A stretch of DNA of 64,000 bases from Paragordius varius (GCA_964247055.1 OZ176053.1:2356001-2420000); one strand, 5' to 3'; shown: positions 12,589 to 25,734, numbered from the stretch's first letter. The notes: generated by a model not told the origin, from the letters alone. Translations and numbers: made by a program.

Positions 12589-15500
12589 TATCTCCTTATC
12601 CAAATCCGAGCCGATCTGGTGCTTTTCTTTCCCTAAGAGGATATATCCTTTCAGGTTCTTTCTCAGTTGTCTTTTCCGTTCTTATTTCAACCTGGGTGTC
12701 TTTCTCGTTTTCTTTTTCTTTGCTTGGTTCCTCCCCCACCTCCCGATTATTGGTTGTCATCTCTTCATCTGTTTGGTTTATCGTTACATTATCCTCCTCC
12801 TCAACGCCGTTCTCGACTCCTGTCGGCCGTAATTGATCCGCATGCTTGCGAAGTGTTCGATTTCCATCTTTAACCGTGTACGAGAGTACCCCTGTTCTCT
12901 CCAAAATTATACCTTTTCTCCACCCTGAATTGATTTCATTCTTTATGTACACTTCTTCGTCCGGTCTAAAAGTTTGATTAGGAATTATGTCGTCCTCTAA
13001 TTGTTGTGCGGGTGTTTCCCTAACCCAAGAGAAGGGGGTATTAATCTGTCTTTTCAGAAATAAATTATACGGGCACTCTTTTGTGGCGCTATGTACGGCG
13101 GAGCGATAACCCCATAACACTTGGTTTATTTTTTTGTCAGGAGTCAGCTTGGAATCCGTTAACGATTTATAGTTTGCTTTTAAGGTGTAAATGACCCGTT
13201 CCATTAGCCCATTTGTTCGTGGATGATAGGGGGCGCTAGTGACATGTTTGATGTTTGCTCGTTGCAAGGTATCTTTAATATCTTTCGATGCAAAATATGA
13301 TGCATTATCGGTAACTATCATTCGGGGAAACCCGTACCTTACACACCAAATTTCCAACCAATGTATTATGTTTGCAGAGTTAACAGTTCTTAGCAATTCG
13401 ACTTCAACCCATCTGGAGCTACTATCGATAGCTACTAACCAATACAACCCATCTATAGGACCGGCAATATCAAGATGTATCCTTTCCCAGATACTCGTAT
13501 TAAAATTCCATTTGTACGTTGGATAACTTTTTATGTTATTCCGGTTTAACTGACACCCCATACAAGATCTCACATAACTTTCAATATCTTGGTTTATACC
13601 TGGCCAATAAACCCTTGCCTTGGCAGACTCTTTCATTACATTAGCCCCCGAATGTCCAACATGCAAAAATTTTAACGTTTCATTTCGCAACGCCTTGGGT
13701 ATAAACAGACGATCGCCCCAATACAACAAACCATATGATTCTTGTATTTCGTTTCTTATACTCAATACCGAATTTAGAATTGGAGCTGACCAATCATTAT
13801 GATGTAGAGCCGATTTTAATGCCATCAAAAACTCATCCTGTAAAGTATTTTCTTTCATTCGCTGTACGCTTAAGTTGTCAGTTGTTAGAAAGTTGATTTG
13901 CCTGGGTTGCTCTTCAACTTCCTCAGTCTGTTCTTCATACGGTAGACGAGATAACCAATCCGCTAAATTTTCCGAACCATTAATATATTGTATAGTAAAA
14001 TTATAATCGGCTGTTCTGAGTATCCATCTTACTAATCTACTATTGTTAATATTACTTAGATCTCTCTTAAAACCAAACAACTTGATCAGGGGTTTATGAT
14101 CGGTTAGTAATACGAACTTTCTGCCATACACAAACATTTTAAATTTTTCTAGCGCATATAAAATTGCCCTTGCTTCTTTTTCAATTACCGAGAAATGTTG
14201 TTCTGCCTTCGCACATTTTCGAGACGCAAAAGCTATCGGCCGTTTTCCCTCACGTGTCATATGTGATAAAACTGCTCCGAATCCGTCATTAGATGCATCT
14301 GTTTCCAACACTAACGGAAGGTTCGGGTTAAACGGTATTAGACATAAGGCATTACTCACCAACAGTTTAGCTTTATCAAAAACCCTCTCTTCTTTTGTCG
14401 ACCAACATCATTTCTTAGAACCTGTAAGCGCATGTAAGTCCGCGATTGTAGCATGCAAAGACGGAATAAAACGAGCGTGAAAATTTAACATTCCCAAAAA
14501 AGACCGAAGTGATGTTTTATTGGTAGGTGTAGGACAATTCAAAATTGCTTTTACTTTTTCGTTATCAGGTTTAATTCCTTTGTCTGAAATTATATATCCT
14601 AAGTATGACACTGAGGAACGAGCTAATTGGATTTTATCCTTTTTTAATTTCAAACCCACAGCAGCTAATTTGTTCAACACTTTTTTCTAAATTATCCTTA
14701 TGCTCCATTACCGTTGTTCCACTAACAATTACATCATCTAAGTAAACCGCTGTACCTGGACAATCTTTTAATAACTCATCCATAATTTGTTGAAATATCG
14801 TGGGTGCACTAGATATTCCAAATGGCAGTCTCTTAAATCAAAAAAGGCCTATATGTGAACTAAACGTGAGTAAATGTTGATAATCTTGGTGTATCGGCAT
14901 TTGCCAGTAAGCTTCTTTTAGATCTAAGGTCGTAAAAACTTTTCCTTGCCCGATTTTAAACACTAACTGATCAAATGTTGGAATCAGATGATCTACAGGA
15001 ACCAGACTTGGGTTTAAAGTAACTCTAAAATCACCACATATGGGAATATCGTTATCATTCTTTTTAACTATTACCAATGGAGTTACCCAGTCAATTCGTG
15101 TTTGCGAGGGGTTTATGGACTCTATAATACCCAGACTTTCAAGCCTCTTTAATTTACTCTCCACCTTAGACTGAAGCGGAATAGGTACCCTCCTGGCCGC
15201 AAATCTTTTGGGGATACTCCCTTTTTTGAGAAACAACTTGATGGGTGATCCCTTGTAACACCCCATACCCTCACAAAACAAATCCTTAAATTTATTCAAT
15301 TCCACGTAATTAACATTTTTTACACATACAGGCTCTGGAAATCTGCATTCAAAACTTTTCATCCATGGTAACCCAAAAATGTTACCCCAATCATCCCTAG
15401 TAACCATACATTCCAACTGTTTGACCATACCATTCCATTTCACATCTACAACACATTGTCCCATCACCTCTACACCTTGCTGGTTGAACCCAACTATTGG

Positions 15501-16385
15501 ACCCGCGGGAGCTAAGGTCGGCCTCCCAATCTCCATCCACGTGCTCTTCCCAATCAATGATATTTGAGCTCCGGTATCGTACAACATCCTCACCCAATGG
15601 CCATTCAGACTTGCTTGCGTTCGGGCTTCATTATTATTATTGTTACCATTCAGTATGTTAACGCGCCGGCAACACCTGCCAAAATGACCACGTCCTTTGC
15701 ATCGGTAACACTCCTTGTTTGAAGCGGGACACCAGTTGATCGCATGCGCGTATCCACATTTTCCACATTTTTTTCTTATCATCATAACCTGCCTATTGTC
15801 GGGACCCTGATCAATCAAACAGCTGTCCGCCTTTTCGTACGCCATTGCCATTTCTACCACCATCTCCAACGTAACCGGTTTCCCATCAACCATTGCATCT
15901 GGAAATTTTGTGAACAGATCTATTTCCAATCTTTTGAGTTGTAACCCTCCAACAAACCCATCTCTGATTCTTAGCATTGCATCTTGCCCAAAGTTGCACC
16001 GGGTAGCACATTCCTTTACTCGAATCAAAAAATCCATCACTGATTCCGTGGCTTCCCTCCGGAGTTGCGTAAACTGGAACCTGGCTGCAAACACATTGTA
16101 TGTCGGAGCAAATATTTTTTTCCCAGCTGCTACCAAAGCATCTCAGCCCACTTCCTCTAACAGTACGGGATAAAAGAATTTCTTCAACTTTGGAATATGG
16201 GATAGACCAATGTAGGCCAATAGTAAGTTCTTTTTGTTTCGTCATCTTCTGGAATTAATTTCACTTTTAACATTCTCTTTATATAATCGATATAATCATC
16301 AAAGCTAGTTGCGGGATCATAAACTTCCAGACTTAATTTCTCCATGCGCGAATGTAATGAGGTAAAAAAATTCGACCGCGCCAAA

Positions 16386-16650
16386 TGTAGTAAATCAAGA
16401 AACCGTAAAACAATAAGATTTATTGAGATAAAATACAAAAACTAAACTACATACAGTTTGCGATGTTTATATACTTTTTGTGAATACAATATTTACATGT
16501 TAAGCCAAGGTAAAATAACGTGTGCAGGTTAAATACAAAATTGATACAATAGTTTAACTCATATATAAAAGGTCATCAAAATGTATTCAAATCTAATATA
16601 TAAATTGGTCTCGTCTAAGGTTAACTAACTTGATGTATTCTAATCTATCA
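16386..16650 (-). repeat. 5' LTR of the Ty3/Gypsy element
   Basis: 265 bp with the same termini as the other LTR. It should hold the element's promoter, transcribing leftwards. Confidence 0.94.
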
Positions 16651-17762
16651 ATCAGCTACCTTAGTTGACCAATCAATAAATTTCCTATCAAATGAATTTG
16701 CAATCAGAAATCAAATTTATTTTTTATATGTATTTTTTAAAAATCCGTTAATGGGCCAATTATTAAATAATTTTTTTTATTTATAAACCATAAAAATTAT
16801 GTCCAACAAGGTAATATACCACGATATGAGCAGTAGTATAAATATCACAGATATATTATAAATCTCAATTAGCTACAAACTAAAAAAATATAGTTGTATA
16901 ATCAAAAATTAGACTTAATCTGGTCGATAACAAATTATTAATAATTGCTTCATAAATAAGAACTATATAGCAACGTGTATGGATATAATTTTTAATTTTA
17001 TTAAAACGCTGAGACTTCTTATTACTTCAGCTTTATGTTGAGTTTTATTTTTTAATTGCTCATTCAATCGATAAACATCATTGTATATTTTTCTAGATAC
17101 AGGAACTTAAGATCTATTAAAAGCGTTAAAATAAGGACTTTAAAACTGCAACTAAAATCCATAAAAAACCTAAATAGAGCAAATAAACTAGTTAAAAATA
17201 TAAATTCGTATATAATTTTTCTATCATTAACCTATGAGTATTGACTAATTAACATCACTTGTCTGATACTGAATTTGTTAAAAAAGGATCGCTAATTACT
17301 TAATTTCCTTAATAATTATTATCAAATGGCTGGTATTTATCTCACTACTATAAAATAGCTGACTAATATGGGGCCTATTTATGCGGCTGTTTATAATGTT
17401 TTTTATGTATGTTTGATCAAGTTAAATCTAAAAAACAACATCCAATTTTTATTTCTCCACCAAGCAGCCTAAAACTAGTTTATTCTAAGCTACCCAATAT
17501 ACGCATATAAACTGATAAAATTAATTTTATATTATATGATGTATGAAATTATTAATCATACCATCATACCCAAACATTAAATCAATATTTACAAAATAAA
17601 AATTGGCACCTTACAACATTTACAGGTGGGACAAATATATATAATGAGTAATATTAACTAACACAAAATTTATCAATTAAAGGTTGTTTTTTTAAGCTCA
17701 AATATCTTTTCCAAATTTTTAATTCATTTATAAGAAAAAAAAGTATAATTAAACACTATCAA
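16651..17762. other. Spacer upstream of the four-helix membrane protein gene
   Basis: A+T-rich DNA with no supportable ORF, repeat or RNA gene. The promoter of the gene starting at 17763 presumably lies here, but no motif stands out. Confidence 0.4.
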
Positions 17763-19141
17763 ATGGCATATGATTCATCTTATAGAACACTGTGTTGCAA
17801 TGTCAAAACTGCATCCTTTGGATTCTTTATCTATTCTTTGGTACTTTTATAATCCATCCAATTTTTTTTATATATTTAATAATTATACATGTCAACATAG
17901 TTTTAATTTAATTTTATCATTGTAATACTTGCTTATCTCTTAAAAGCTATAAAAAATTTTATGATGATTTAAATAGATAGCAAATGCAATAGCTTTTGTA
18001 GTTTTAGTATGGGCTTCCATTGCATTTTCACCCAGTGATAAAGTAACAACTCTAACACCAGTAGTGTCAACTATAAGCACAGATGATTTTGTCATTTTTG
18101 GTGACAAAAATGAAAGCGAATGGGATAATATAAACTACATTAATACCACTTCATGGAAGGGATTTATTAAGAACGGACTTACTTCAGGTATAATTTGAAC
18201 ATAAATTTTCAGCAAAATGGAATACTTTTATGGATTTTTTTTTGAATCTTTTGTAGCAAAATTCTATTTTAATTGGTTATTACCTTAATTTCAAACATTT
18301 TTAATTTATTTAATCAACCACCATAACATTTGTTGTTAGATGCGCAAAATTGAATTTATAAATAATTGGTTATTATCTAAATTTTTTTTATATATTTTTA
18401 TTAATATCTATAGTTGTTTTAACTTTTTTGTACGATATGCAAAAATTTTTTAAGGCATTGGAAAATATGTGCATAACTTTACAGTCCAATATTAATTATA
18501 ATTATAATCCATTATATTATAAATCTAGTGCTCGTAAGTATGGCTTGTATGACAGCAACCGGAATCATTACTTCTCTCATTGGAATATACGCTATTTTTC
18601 GAGTAATTTTTTCTATCATTTTACTTGGCTTTTAATGGTGAAAATGCATAATAATATTCTTACTAAGTGGAAAACAAAATAATTTTGAGACAAGGTCTCA
18701 CACGTCATTTTGCTAAGAGAATATGGAAAGCTTTTACAAATTTTTAAGGCAGAAAATGTTTTATATATGCTAAAATTTAGAAAAAGTAAATCTCAATAGT
18801 TGATAAACTATGCTTTTAAACCTGAAGCGTAGTGTAGCGTGAAAAATAATTTGCTTCTAACAAAACCCCATATTTTCAATATTAAGGGCAAATTACCAGA
18901 TAAATATTTACATCAAGATAATAAAAATATTTAAGGGCTTACTTAAGCTGATAAGTTTATAAAATCAACATGCATATTTATCAATTTTTCTATGTGTTTT
19001 TCAATTTTTTTATAGCAAAAACCAAACTTGCTAATACCTCATTTATGTATGATGGGAATTAATACCGTTATGGCAATATCGGGTTTCATGAACCCACTCT
19101 TTCTTTTACAGGTATGTCTGTACAATTGAATGTTATAAATG

Positions 19142-19173
<32 letters not shown>

Positions 19174-19523
19174 CTATATATATCTTTCATATTAATTTTA
19201 TTTACGCCTTGTCTATAGGGAACAGGCACGAAATTTGAAGCGTTTGGAACATACGTCAGTTTTGTCTTTGGCATGATTATACAGGTAATATATTTGCTAC
19301 GTAAATTTTACGACTTCATAATTTTGTGAAAAAATAATTTTTTTAGCTGTTTGCATCAAAATAAAATTTAATAAATTTTAATGTTTAAAAACAAGTGTAT
19401 TTTTGGTTTAGTAGTAATTTAAATTTCCATATATCCTTCTAGATTTACTTTATCAGTGTGGTCGCTAGATGCTTCAAATATTTCAAGGATTTAGAATTCA
19501 ATAAACAATCCTCAAATATATAA
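17763..19523 (+). CDS. Four-transmembrane protein, LAPTM/DUF4728-like layout
   Basis: Six exons: 17763-17840, 17977-18187, 18529-18602, 19016-19111, 19219-19284 and 19443-19523, with GT-AG borders and consistent phases (0,1,0,0,0), giving about 201 residues. The N-terminus MAYDSSYRTLCCNVKTASFG has the paired cysteines and small-residue turn seen before helix 1 in LAPTM/DUF4728-type proteins. Helix 1 spans the first intron (FFIYSL + IANAIAFVVLVWASIAF). A loop of about 50 residues follows with sequons NES and NTT. Helix 2 is MACMTATGIITSLIGIYAIF. The QKPNLLIPHL motif opens helix 3, and helix 4 ends FISVVARCFKYFKDLEF, like the family's terminal YY/F-KEL segment. The location is probably a lysosomal or plasma membrane. 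Family placement comes from layout and motifs; the exact function is unknown. Confidence 0.85.
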
Positions 19524-19590
19524 ATTAATTTTTATTAAATCATGTTTATTTTAACCTATATATATATATATACCATAGTTGTAAACTTAT

Positions 19591-19596
19591 AATAAA
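19591..19596 (+). terminator. Poly(A) signal of the four-helix protein gene
   Basis: AATAAA, 68 nt after the stop codon. Confidence 0.5.
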
Positions 19597-20412
19597 TTAT
19601 ATAATGTAGATATTAAAATTATATTATCGTATCTCTCAAGCAACTTTACAGTATTAGGGAAACCAAAAATATATCTCTTTAAAGATTTTCAAATCTTTGA
19701 CAGGCAACTATTTTAAACCCTAAATTCAGCTACATTTTTTTGTAAAATAGCTTTTTTATAAAAAAAATTAATTCACTCAAAATCTTTTTACATAATACGT
19801 CTAAATCAAAATATAATAATCATATTAGTGATTTTCAAGATAATAAGACTATCTCTGGAACTATGCTCTTGAGTTAGTGACATTGGTTTTATAGGGGTAT
19901 CCGATTAAATTGCGACTTATAAGCAATATGATGCAAAACACATGACACAAGCCGATTATTTACTACACCATTTACATACAATTTTGAATTAATAAATCCA
20001 CTTACTTTAATAAATAAAGTAGTTATCTAAAAAATGGAAAGTATGAGCGATCTTGACATTGATATTAATTTTTCGTTATTAAAATAGGTTAATCCTGATT
20101 TGCATTAATAATTTTCTACCTTCAGAGCATTTAAAAAATATTTTAATATCCTGGCATATCATTGTTTCGATTAAGTTACGGCGACGCGTCACCGAACATA
20201 GTAAGTATATCTTAAATATAAATTTACCATTTAAAATAAAAATTTGTTGATAAAAATATTATTTTTACTTAGTTTAGATTGATTAAGTGTATATTTAAAC
20301 AAAAGGGACGTATAAATTTGAAATTATTATGTTTTAGGATTGATTTTAATAATCTGCATGATAATATTGCAAAAAAGCTAATTGGTATTTTTAAATATTT
20401 TATTTTTATATA

Positions 20413-20581
20413 CAGTAGCGTATGGCATAAAACAAAATTAGTCCATAAAAGGAAAAAAGAATGTTTTTTTTAAAAAAAGGCTTAGTTGAATAGACACATA
20501 TCCATAAATTCCCCTTGTTTTTTTAAAGAAAACATTTTTTTATTCTTTTATGGCTAATAATGTTTAACACATACGCTACTG
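20413..20581. mobile_element. TA-flanked MITE, mariner-like
   Basis: The ends CAGTAGCGTATG and CATACGCTACTG are perfect inverted repeats with TA on both sides. The inner arms also pair (CCATAAAAGGAAAAAAGAAT against ATTCTTTTATGG). It is 169 bp long and has no coding capacity. Confidence 0.8.
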
Positions 20582-21127
20582 TATATTGATTTCCATACAA
20601 TAGATGTTTAAACTTAAATTTTATTATATCAAATCACACCCAAGCAAAGTCTGTTTTATGTTAAAGTAGACAAAATTAGAGCAATGGGCGTAAAACCACC
20701 ATATTATTTACCATTACAATTACATGCTATTACAATATGCTTTTTTCTTAGAGTGTAAGTAGCCTAGGTTTTCCATAATAATAAAATTATTATTTAAAAA
20801 AGCCAAGCATTTTAAAGATAGTTTAGCAATTATCTTTGAAACACCTTTCACCAAAGATAAGGCCGCACTTTTTTGCGCGGAACTTTTTAACCCTTATAAA
20901 TTATTACATTGCGAGCAGTATATGAGTGCTAATATAATATATCTATAATATTTAATTTATTTTGTGTTCAATTTTATAAAAAACGGCATAATGTTAACAA
21001 AAATAAAATAGCCATTTGTGCAGTTAAAAGTCTGATCGAGCAGATTATTTGATGATATAATATACAAAAGTTTTACAATTATTACTAAGTAATTATAGCA
21101 CAACTTAAAACGCATGTGATCATTTAA

Positions 21128-21640
21128 CACTTGGATACAACGCATTCATTTTTTGATTCAAATTGGGGTAGTTAGATACCCCAAGCTTGTTTAAATATAA
21201 ATATGGAATAATTATAAGCATGGCTAAAGTTTGCACTTATGTAAATTAATGAACCGAAATATAATATAAAAATATTCAAATATTATTTGATACTACTTAT
21301 TCAAGGGTAAAACTAAAAGTAAAAATTTAGCCAAGAAGACATGTGTGCCAAAGAAAAATACAAAAATAATGCGAAATATACAACTTTCCTGTTTTAATCA
21401 ATGTTAATTATGATTTTAATAAAAAGATAAACTTGATTTAAGGCTTAGAATCAATTTTACACGATATTAAAAATGGAGTCCAAGTAGTTTTATAAGGAAC
21501 TATTTTTCCAAAACTAAATTAGATATTTTGGTTTATTATAATTTTTATTAGGACAGAGGCATTAAAATTGGAACCGTTTTTGAGTAGTTTTTTAAATATC
21601 AATTCTGGGGTATTTTGATACACCTATTCGAATCGAAGTG
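21128..21640. mobile_element. Family A MITE, copy 2
   Basis: TTAA then CACTTGGATACAACGCATTC at the left; GGGGTAGTTAGATACCCC hairpin; right end TCGAATCGAAGTG. The right TTAA has decayed. Confidence 0.82.
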
Positions 21641-22037
21641 TTTTTGTACACGTCCATCTACACGTAATTGTCCCCAAAAACCATATTTATTATTCAATAT
21701 TTTTGAACACCACCACAGTTTTTATAATGAAAAATAGATTGTAACAGAATTAAATTTATTATATCTCTCTAAATTCAATATTTTAATTAGTTATATATGG
21801 CCTAGGGATTAACTGATTCTACTTTTCCATAAAACATATATAATTATAGCATGAATATATTTTGCACGAAATCACAGTAAAGCTCAACTTGTTAATTAAT
21901 ATACATTTATATATATAGATTAAATGTCATAGACAAATATGTAGATAGCAATGTAAACAAATTTACTTAATTTGGAATAAAGTTGCATAATTTATATAAA
22001 ACATAAATTTTAGGGTAGTTTTAAGGCACGCGTATGT

Positions 22038-23042
22038 TTATTTACCAGTCAAGGTATGACCGATCTTTTGTGCAGCGTGTTCAACAGATTTAGCTGCACT
22101 TTCAAGCCCTTCCTTCAAAACATGGGCACCCTCAGCCAAATTTTCAGTGAATGTATGCATCCCATGCGTTCCATGATGCGTACTACCCTTGTTAATGGCG
22201 GTTCCAGTTTGGTTGTAGGCGTGTTTAGCTCCTTCGTGTACGTTATGACCGGCATTTCGCACCTCTTCAGACACAGTATTTGCTCCTTTAGCTCCAGCAT
22301 GACGTATATCCTCACCAACCTGTTGGGCTCCGTGTTTAACATTATCAAAGGTGTTTTGGCCTTCATGGATAACTTTGTCACTGCCATATTTAACGTGTTG
22401 GCCGGCTTGATCAACACCGTGTTTCACATTTTGCCCAAACTGGTTAGCGCCTTCCTTAACGTTTTCATAGGCGTGTTGTCCTTCATGTTTAACCTTGTCG
22501 GCTCCGTACTTGATGTTTTGACCAGCTTGATCTATACCATGCTTAACGTTTTGACTAGCTTGATTGAATCCATGTTCAGCTTCACCTGCAACTTTGTTAA
22601 CGCCATGTTTGACATTCTCGTAAGCTTGATTAGTGCCCTGTTTAACGTTTTCGTAGGCTTGGTTTGTGCCATGACGAACATTTTCAGCCGTTTGATTCAA
22701 AGCATGCTTCCCTTCATTCATTGCGGCGTTCACATTGTGTTTGACTTCGTTTGCACCTTGTTGAACTCCGCGATTTATATCATTGGCTGCATTGCTGAAT
22801 CCTTGCTTAATCTCTTGTCCGGCTTGTTTAATAGTTTCCATATTAATGTTTTTTTCACTTGGTTTAGGATCTCGAGGTGGTGTAACTTTTTTTGACCAAA
22901 AGAAATAACGATCACTTGTTTTATCGGTATTGGTAGTAGAAGAGGTGTCTTTACTAGCAAAACGTAAAGAATTATTAGCCAATACAAAAGGTCGAATATA
23001 GTAACGAATCATTTTTTCTTTCTTTAAACTAAAAATGGCCAA
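22038..23042 (-). CDS. LEA-like repeat protein, probably mitochondrial
   Basis: Single-exon 334-residue protein. After an N-terminal leader rich in basic and aromatic residues (MIRYYIRPFVLANNSLRFAS from the second methionine, residue 11), residues from about 70 form tandem degenerate 11-mers of the type NVKHGVDQAGQ. They are very hydrophilic and free of cysteine, as in group 3 LEA proteins, which are disordered in water and form amphipathic helices on drying. A 40-residue block starting NVKHGIDQAGQNIKYGADKV is repeated immediately as NVKHGVDQAGQHVKYGSDKV. The leader suggests import into mitochondria, as known for animal LEA proteins of brine shrimp and tardigrades. M1 and M11 are both possible starts; M11 gives the cleaner presequence. 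Role in stress or desiccation tolerance is inferred. The opposite strand is open for 279 codons, which is a by-product of biased composition. Confidence 0.8.
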   Translation of the reverse strand: MAIFSLKKEKMIRYYIRPFVLANNSLRFASKDTSSTTNTDKTSDRYFFWSKKVTPPRDPKPSEKNINMETIKQAGQEIKQGFSNAANDINRGVQQGANEVKHNVNAAMNEGKHALNQTAENVRHGTNQAYENVKQGTNQAYENVKHGVNKVAGEAEHGFNQASQNVKHGIDQAGQNIKYGADKVKHEGQHAYENVKEGANQFGQNVKHGVDQAGQHVKYGSDKVIHEGQNTFDNVKHGAQQVGEDIRHAGAKGANTVSEEVRNAGHNVHEGAKHAYNQTGTAINKGSTHHGTHGMHTFTENLAEGAHVLKEGLESAAKSVEHAAQKIGHTLTGK

Positions 23043-24959
23043 GGTTATATTGGGCCAAAAATTGGGATATTAAATATACGAATACAAATTTTATGCAAAT
23101 AATTAATTTAAACGGTTAAAAATAGATTATATATATTATATATGATGAATAATGTGTTTTATTAGCTGAATGAACGCCTACCCTACTTTGTACTAGCAAA
23201 TTATGACTTGCAAAAATTTTAATATAAAAATATATCATGCATTTTTTTAAACCAATTGTACAAATATATGACCCATTAAAATTAATAAATGGATAATATA
23301 TGTAAAAACTTTAAAATTTACCTTTATTTCGTAGAGGTTACAGGAATTTATGTCAAAATAATTAATAATGAAAAAAAAAGATTTGTATTTTTATTTAAAA
23401 TGGTTATTGTTTGTTTTTGGTTTGTTATATTTTTTTGTTTTTTTGTATCTGCTCTCTATTGACAATCTGTTTTGTCGCAATTACATATATAAAAATTGCT
23501 TTTAGCGTATAGTCGAAGCGATATATACGTTAACTTATTATTGGGAGAAATATATGTATTGTGTATATCTTCTCTATGTTTTTGGCCCGAAAAAAAATCA
23601 ATAAAGATATGGCGGTGGTTAAAAATTATTGAGACAAATCTCAAATTATCATTATACTAGTTTTGCAGGTAAAACATTTGCAACAAATGCATAGTTTTTT
23701 ACCTTTGGTAAAAATTGGCACGAATTGCATTATAGTATGTGATATTTTCCGTAATAACGGACTATATTACCTTTTTCAGCCAAATTTGTATAAAGTATAT
23801 GCATATACTATATATATAGATATGTTAAATTGATAATTTATTGGCATAATATTGCATATATTGGTTTATTTAAGGCTAATAGTTTGTTTGTACATCCAAT
23901 TTTTTAGATCGTAAAATAATACACATAAATTGGCAATAGTTAATATAATGTTATAATAATATACATTGTATCAAATTGGAATTGTATACCACAAATTTGG
24001 GTTAAAATTATTTCTACCTATTGAATTCATTGAAAATAACTTCTCACCTAAATATTATTGCCCTACTGTTTTATACAAACTCATGGGAAATTTTGCTGGC
24101 AAAAATCTCATTGTTTTTAGATTGTGTTGCTGATAAAGCTATTAAATTATTTAGTAAGTTGTACAGATATCGATCATTATGGTTAAACTTTGAATTAAAC
24201 ATTATAAAATTTATAAAAATCACAGGCGTTAGAGATTACATATATACAAAAATAAATTTTAAAATTGAGGTTGATTACATTTGCTAAGCAAATATATCAG
24301 AATAATGTAGTAAGGATTATCATTAAAAAAATAAAATAATCTTAAAAATGACGTATATTTTGTACATGCTGTCCTGTCCGTGTGATACAGTCAACACCAT
24401 CATTAGTGAATTGATGTTATATGTTTTCTGTAATGAAAACAATAAAAAACGGTCTACCAACACGATTTTTTATGGATTAATGGAAAAGCGCCAGACTAAA
24501 TATTTGGCTTTTTTACGGGAAGAATGTAAACCATGATTCGATCAAACCTGATACAAGATTTTTGAGTAAAATGCTTAAAAGTCATTTTTTATGGTGCCAT
24601 GTTAAACAGATAGTTTGCACAACCCATTTATACGAACCCGCGAACCTAGGAATCCATAAGATCAAGGAGGTTTTTAAGAGCTTAAAGCCACTTTATTTGC
24701 ATATGGTATTTTGCAGAGGTAAAACCCTACACAGCGGGTAAATTAACTTTAACACTTGACATAACCTTTGTTTTAATACTGATAATTTTTTAAATATCCT
24801 CTTGAATTTTTGCAAAAAATATTAATTTACGTGGGCAGCGGGTAATTATAACGGCTAATCTAAAAATAAAAGCCGGCTATGTTGGGTGTATTCGCAAAAC
24901 ATAATATATTAGAAAAATGGGCAACATTTTTTTAGCAAATTCTCTTGAGCCATTTATCC
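23043..24959. other. Spacer upstream of the LEA-like gene
   Basis: No supportable gene. Short ORFs at 24021-24287 and 24348-24536 (plus) have no recognisable similarity, splice partners or repeats. The DNA is otherwise A+T-rich and unremarkable. Confidence 0.4.
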
Positions 24960-25154
24960 TAGTGATGCCTACCAAAAATTTTAAAGGGCCGAAAAAATAT
25001 TTTTTTCGTCTCAAGAGCTATGATAAAAATTAAAATAATAAAGCTGTACGACATTTTTTCAGATATTTATACTCCAAACTTGTACATAAAAAAATTTAAT
25101 AAATAATTCAAAGCCATAAAGAAGCACTTTAGGGCCGCGGTTTAAGTACCATTG
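24960..25154. mobile_element. Possible hAT-type MITE remnant
   Basis: AGTGATGCCTACC at the left and GGTTTAAGTACCATTG at the right are roughly complementary and of the CAGTGGT...ACC type seen at the end of the relic near 52990. Target duplication is not convincing. Confidence 0.35.
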
Positions 25155-25452
25155 TTATATATATATATTATATACATATATTTATGTTTATTAACTTTTT
25201 TATTTTATAGATTACCTTAATTTAGATTTTCAATGGTCGATAGTTGATAAACATCCCATCGATTCCTTCAAATAAATTAACGGAAGATAGGACTCAGATC
25301 TAGATGCGATTGATAAGAAAGTTAGGTTCAATAAAAAGTGTTGTTGGTTGAATCCATCCTGTTTTAACTTCATTATTCTAATTTTCATTAGGCCTATTTA
25401 GCAACTAAGTACACATTGGTTCCCATCGAAAAAGGACTACAATGCTCTACAA

Positions 25453-25734
25453 CAGGGGTGTACAATATAAATGACATCGCGGGCCGCATTAGAAATATGT
25501 ATCGGCATTATCGAATATTTTGTTAGATTTTAACATAAATAAGACTGTAATGCCAATTCAATATAACGATTTTTCTAGTTTGTTGCCGATTCGATGAACA
25601 CATTTTGAAACTTTGTTTAATAAACAATTTTACCAAGATTTTTGGAGCATAATTATGCCAAGTTTTTTTACGGGCAACACATAATGTTACGGAAAACCGC
25701 ATATGGCTCTCTGGACTTGTGCTGGACACCACTG
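25453..25734. mobile_element. hAT-2-like MITE (decayed)
   Basis: Left end CAGGGGTGTACAATATAA; right end complements CAGTGGTGTCCAGCACAA. The flanks CTCTACAA and CCCTAATA are a decayed 8-bp duplication fitting the hAT pattern nTnnnnAn. A GGGCCGCAT block near the left end recurs in sister copies. Confidence 0.55.

Larger units (their letters stand above)
12323..16650 (-). mobile_element. Ty3/Gypsy LTR retrotransposon (fossil, broken)
   Basis: Complete element structure on the minus strand: 5' LTR 16650-16386, internal region, and 3' LTR 12588-12323, both LTRs running TG...CA on the plus strand. A near-matching 5-bp duplication (ATTAG/ATCAG) flanks it. The primer site TGGCGCGGTCGAA begins two bases inside the 5' LTR and resembles the serine-tRNA type. 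A purine run abuts the 3' LTR. Parts in order: gag with CCHC knuckles (about 15.9-15.65 kb), aspartic protease (about 15.6-15.5 kb), reverse transcriptase (about 15.2-14.4 kb), RNase H (about 14.3-13.95 kb) and integrase (about 13.75-13.0 kb) with a charged tail. No envelope gene is seen. The reading frames carry about three to five breaks. The near-identical LTRs suggest a recent insertion. Confidence 0.94.
19524..21127. other. Intergenic spacer holding one TA-flanked MITE
   Basis: No gene is seen. Apart from the MITE at 20413-20581 there is a short GC-rich hairpin (GGCGACGCGTCACC near 20180) and another (GGCCGC...GCGCGG near 20863-20880) of unknown meaning. Confidence 0.4.

Noticed and set aside
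18428-18682. 84-codon frame overlapping the third exon of the four-helix protein gene
   Set aside because: The other frame gives a membrane helix that joins its neighbours in phase; this one is a shadow.
19141-19172. IYIYIY-type peptides from (TA)n tracts, here and at 7727-7909 and 60040-60100
   Set aside because: Microsatellite translation, not coding sequence.
22056-22895. 279-codon open frame on the plus strand opposite the LEA-like gene
   Set aside because: It mirrors the repeats of the minus-strand gene. The long opening follows from repeat composition, and the LEA-like frame explains the sequence better.
24021-24536. Two adjacent small plus-strand frames as a possible gene
   Set aside because: No recognisable similarity, no consistent splice pair and composition like the surrounding spacer.
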